Positions 6,206 to 9,058 of a DNA stretch of 9,058 bases are shown in pieces. The notes beneath the pieces were generated by a model. That model was not told the DNA's origin, made no database searches, and saw nothing but the letters and a program-made list of their open reading frames with translations. The translations under genes were made by a program, and so were the position numbers. Every line of letters starts with the position of its first letter. Position 1 is the first letter of the stretch. The DNA comes from JBBKWG01 sp037968835 (GTDB lineage: Bacteria; Pseudomonadota; Alphaproteobacteria; Rhodobacterales; Rhodobacteraceae): the NCBI GenBank assembly GCA_037968835.1, contig JBBKWG010000112.1:1-9058 (forward strand), in the 5' to 3' direction.

Positions 6206-7888
6206 ATGGAACTCGATAGTGCGAGGTTCCACAGATGGTACGACGATGATCTGGACCTGTCGCCTGCCGAAATCTTGTCCGAGATGTCCTACGGTCCCTA
6301 CCTTCAGTCTTCGGATTTGCCGGTTTTTACCTTCGACCAGATAGCCGAACAACTGACGGACGGATATTGGACTCCCTACGGGGGAACGCGATCCTTTGAC
6401 GTCACCGTTGGTGATACGCTCTTTGTCGATCTCAACGCACTGACGTTTGGCGGGCAGGAAATGGCACGTTCCGCGCTGGAAGCCTGGACGATAGTAACCG
6501 GCATCAACTTCGCAGAAACCGCCCCAAGGACCGCGCCGCTGCAGACGATCGCAGAATCGGTAGATGCGGGAAACGCGACCGAAACCGGCTATTCCATGGG
6601 CATCGGACATGACTTCGTCGGAACATTGGCGACAGGCACTGATCGCGATGCCGTCGAAATCATCCTCACTGCCGGTCAAAAGGTCACTTTCTTCCTTGAG
6701 GGCGACGATACGCAGACGTCTGCAACCAAAGATCCATTTCTCAGGTTGCTGAACAGTGCCGGGACAGTGATCGCCGAAAACGATGATGCTTTGGGTTATG
6801 ACAGCATCATCACTTACGACGTTGTGCAGTCGGGTACGTATTACATACAGGCCGGCTCATTTGCGGACGCATATCCCGGCGGATATCTTCTTTCCGCCCG
6901 GCTTGAGACACTGAATGCCGACATAACGTTCGACAATGCCCAGTCCGGCGCTTTCGCTTCGTCGACCGTTTCGAACGGAATCATCCAGAGTTCGTTCGTC
7001 AATATCAACGATACCTGGGCAGGTGGCAGCAATCGCATCGACGGCTATTATTTCCAGACCTACCTCCACGAAATCGGCCATGCTTTGGGTCTGGGACATG
7101 CGGGGAACTACAATGCGTCAGCCATTTACGGTGTCGACAACCACTATCTGAACGATAGCTGGCAAGCGTCGGTGATGTCGTATTTCCACCAAAGCGAGAA
7201 CACGTCTGTTGACGCCAGTTTCGCTTACGTCATTACGCCCATGATCGCCGATATTCTGGCCATTCAATCGCTGTACGGAACGCCGACGGCAAATGTCGGG
7301 GACACGACGTATGGAGACAATGGCGATACCGGCACTTATCTGGACTCCGCGCTTTCCCTTCCTAGTTCGGTCGCATTCACCGTTTTCGACTCGGACGGAA
7401 CCGACACCTTTGATTTCTCAAGCTACTCGTCACACCAAACTCTGGACCTACGAGAGGAAAGCTATTCCAGCGTTGCGGGGCGCGATGGAAACATCGGAAT
7501 CGCCCGTGGAACGATCATCGAAAACGGGAGCACGGGTGGAGGCAATGACTCACTTTTCGGCAACGACGAAAGCAATGGTCTGTTTGCGGGGGATGGCGAC
7601 GACACCGTGCGCGCGGGCGGTGGTCACGATGCGGTTCAAGGCGTAAGGGGAAGCGACGACCTTGGTGGCGATGGCGGGCGAGACTTTATCGAAGGTGGCG
7701 GCGGCGATGATTTTCTGAACGGCGACGGCGAAGGTGATCTTCTGTTCGGAGACGACGTGGAACTCGAAACCTTGACCGCCCTCTTTCCAACCTGGGTGCC
7801 TCCACCTGATGTGCAGACGCTGATAGACGACGGCAATCTGATCCTGGTTTGGGAGGACTTGCTTGCCGACGTTTTCGCTATCGCGTGA
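6206..7888 (+). CDS. M10 serralysin-type zinc metalloprotease with inserted PPC-like domain and RTX repeats
   Basis: A 560-residue protease of the serralysin (M10B) type, expected to be secreted by a type I system and to need Zn and Ca. Residues 44-104 carry the family opening (IAEQLTDGYW, LTFGGQEMARSALEAWTIVTGINF). About residues 134-234 look like a bacterial pre-peptidase C-terminal (PPC) beta domain (AGQKVTFFLEG, PFLRLLNSAGTVIAEND, SGTYYIQAG) lying inside the catalytic fold. The zinc site HEIGHALGLGH is at 288-298 and the Met-turn SVMSYF at 322-327, with the usual Tyr. Degenerate glycine/aspartate nonapeptides (GGGNDSLFG, GDGDDTVRA, GGGDDFLNG and others) cover about 443-516. A 44-residue tail without repeats ends the protein, and no usual serralysin C-terminal domain is visible. 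There is no N-terminal signal peptide, as expected for type I export. ATG 6206 is preferred, with GAGTGG nearby; an in-frame GTG at 6194 is an alternative with no binding site. The gene faces another RTX gene. Confidence 0.93.
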   Translation: MELDSARFHRWYDDDLDLSPAEILSEMSYGPYLQSSDLPVFTFDQIAEQLTDGYWTPYGGTRSFDVTVGDTLFVDLNALTFGGQEMARSALEAWTIVTGINFAETAPRTAPLQTIAESVDAGNATETGYSMGIGHDFVGTLATGTDRDAVEIILTAGQKVTFFLEGDDTQTSATKDPFLRLLNSAGTVIAENDDALGYDSIITYDVVQSGTYYIQAGSFADAYPGGYLLSARLETLNADITFDNAQSGAFASSTVSNGIIQSSFVNINDTWAGGSNRIDGYYFQTYLHEIGHALGLGHAGNYNASAIYGVDNHYLNDSWQASVMSYFHQSENTSVDASFAYVITPMIADILAIQSLYGTPTANVGDTTYGDNGDTGTYLDSALSLPSSVAFTVFDSDGTDTFDFSSYSSHQTLDLREESYSSVAGRDGNIGIARGTIIENGSTGGGNDSLFGNDESNGLFAGDGDDTVRAGGGHDAVQGVRGSDDLGGDGGRDFIEGGGGDDFLNGDGEGDLLFGDDVELETLTALFPTWVPPPDVQTLIDDGNLILVWEDLLADVFAIA

Positions 7889-7897
7889 CGAAATAGA

Positions 7898-9058
7898 TCA
7901 GGCGACGGTGCCCCAGTCGAAATCGTCGGCATAGATGACGTCCGCGCCAGGACCGCCGTTTATTTCATCGTCCCCCGCACCGCCGACCAAGGTGTCCCCG
8001 CCGTCACCGCCCTCGATCGCGTCGTGTCCTCCGCCACCGTCGATCCGATCGCTGCCGTCGCCACCGAACAGATAATCCGTGCCACCTTTCCCGAAAATCC
8101 TGTCGTCGCCACTGCCGCCCGAAATCGTGTCATCGCCCTCGGCTCCGGTCAGAGTGTCTGAAGCCGGGCCACCCTGCATATCCCGTGCGATATCGCGCTG
8201 GGGCGGGCGGTCGGCGTTCAGAATGTCGGCGTTTGTGAAATCAAATGCCGTTAACGGTGCGTTGTCCGCCGCAACAATCAAGATGCTCTCGTCCTGGAAG
8301 GTCAAAGTCGCTCCATCAGGCGTCATGACAATTGATAGCTGTGCGACGTCATACAGAAAATCGAATCCAGAGAGATCGAGCTTGTCGACGCCGCGTTCAA
8401 AATCCAGAACTGTATCTGGTTGACCATCCTGCATGAGAACAAACAGGTCCGCGCCTGCGTCGCCGCTAAGCGTATCTTCGCCAGCGCCATCGAAGATGAT
8501 GTCATCGCCTGCACCGCCGGTCAGAACTTCGGACACGTCAGAGCCGACAATCTGGTCATCAAGTTGCGTTCCCGAAATGCCAGCGCCGGCTGAATCCGCT
8601 AACAGAACAGCGCCCAAGGTAGACAGATCGTAGCTGAGCCGAGTGATGCCCGACTCCCAGTCCGACGTGCCGAAAAGCTGGATCGCATTCGCCGAAAAGG
8701 CCATCTCGATGGCGGTCGCGCGATAGAGCGTGGTGTCCGAATTATCCTCGAATGTTGCCAGATGGATTAACAGTCCGTTTGGCAATACCGTGAACAGAGA
8801 AACGCCACCGTCACCTCCCACCGCCGCGACAAACGCGAAATCGCTGGTTCGACCGACAGCCATGTCCGGGACAGACTGGAACCGGGTCGTTGGAGAATCG
8901 AGAATATGGTCGACGAGCCGCATCGTACCGTCGGCCGCGATCTTCACAAGCGAAAGAGAGGACGACCCCGAAGAACCGACGACGATGAAATCCGAGTCCC
9001 CTTCGATCAAACCCAGTGAAGACGGCGCGCTGACTGGCAGTCCTTCAGCGATGCCGAA
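7898..9058 (-). CDS. RTX calcium-binding protein with propeller-like repeats, N-terminus beyond the right edge
   Basis: The frame is open to the right edge, giving 386 visible C-terminal residues; the true start lies outside the window, and a TTG at 9010 is not a convincing start. Residues 1 to about 155 contain three imperfect repeats of about 47 residues (DFIVVGSSGSSSLSLVKIAADG, DFAFVAAVGGDGGVSLFTVLPNG and a shorter third), like blades of a beta-propeller. A first RTX block follows (about 160-206, GGAGDDIIFDGAGEDTLSGD). Next is a serralysin-C-like segment (DTVLDFERGVDKLDLS, about 215-230) and a beta-rich spacer. A second, regular RTX block (about 294-376) contains repeats such as GGSGDDRIFGKGGTDYLFGGDG. 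The C-terminus is short and acidic (YADDFDWGTVA). These repeats bind calcium and mark substrates of type I secretion, so a secreted or surface protein is likely. Its specific role is not known. It converges on the protease gene with 9 bases between stops. Confidence 0.88.
   Translation of the reverse strand, partial: FGIAEGLPVSAPSSLGLIEGDSDFIVVGSSGSSSLSLVKIAADGTMRLVDHILDSPTTRFQSVPDMAVGRTSDFAFVAAVGGDGGVSLFTVLPNGLLIHLATFEDNSDTTLYRATAIEMAFSANAIQLFGTSDWESGITRLSYDLSTLGAVLLADSAGAGISGTQLDDQIVGSDVSEVLTGGAGDDIIFDGAGEDTLSGDAGADLFVLMQDGQPDTVLDFERGVDKLDLSGFDFLYDVAQLSIVMTPDGATLTFQDESILIVAADNAPLTAFDFTNADILNADRPPQRDIARDMQGGPASDTLTGAEGDDTISGGSGDDRIFGKGGTDYLFGGDGSDRIDGGGGHDAIEGGDGGDTLVGGAGDDEINGGPGADVIYADDFDWGTVA

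Noticed and set aside
5930..6679. A 249-codon minus-strand frame overlapping the protease start
   Set aside because: It overlaps conserved protease sequence and its product shows no motif or plausible start signal.
7540..8160. Short repeated GC-rich units as a possible CRISPR or DNA repeat array
   Set aside because: The periodicity of about 27 bases is explained by RTX nonapeptide coding repeats in two converging genes.
8248..8257. CCGTTAACGG palindrome as an operator
   Set aside because: It lies inside the RTX coding sequence far from any start, so it is most likely chance.

Overview
The window looks like a chromosomal accessory region of an alphaproteobacterium, most likely a Rhodobacterales (Roseobacter-type) organism. 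The grounds are moderately high GC, a GntR-type LacI regulator, a bacterial GH116 glycosidase, a serralysin-type RTX metalloprotease and a propeller-plus-RTX secreted protein. This assignment is inference from gene content; no taxonomic marker gene is present.

Layout. Bases 1-463 hold no convincing gene, apart from a possible 21-codon end of a reading frame entering from the left edge. Bases 464-2320 form a leftward integration module: a 460-residue tyrosine recombinase preceded, with a 4-base ATGA overlap, by an 85-residue protein with a clear twin-arginine signal. A sigma70-like promoter candidate and a cluster of TGGCAC repeats lie upstream of the pair. Bases 2320-4572 carry a leftward GH116 beta-glycosidase gene. 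It keeps its recognisable catalytic residues but seems to lose its C-terminal end at about base 2424, on the side facing the integrase. A leftward tRNA-Arg(CCT) lies at 4660-4735. A rightward GntR-like LacI regulator (4887-5921) follows, with a LacI-type operator in the shared tRNA/regulator upstream region. A rightward M10 serralysin-like protease (6206-7888) and a leftward RTX protein running off the right edge (7898-9058) converge with 9 bases between their stops.

How it fits together. The GH116 enzyme, the tRNA and the LacI regulator form a possible sugar-use locus, with the regulator a candidate controller of itself and perhaps of GH116. The protease and the RTX/propeller protein are both probable type I secretion substrates, but no secretion genes are visible. 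The integrase module is richer in GC, Gly and Arg than its neighbours and abuts an apparently truncated gene. The simplest reading is that a mobile element inserted into or recombined with the 3' end of the GH116 gene; most of that element would lie left of the window.

Most worth checking are the GH116/integrase junction, the Tat-signal protein coupled to the integrase, and the PPC-like domain that appears to be inserted inside the protease catalytic domain. I found no CRISPR array, no toxin-antitoxin pair and no clearly new defence system.
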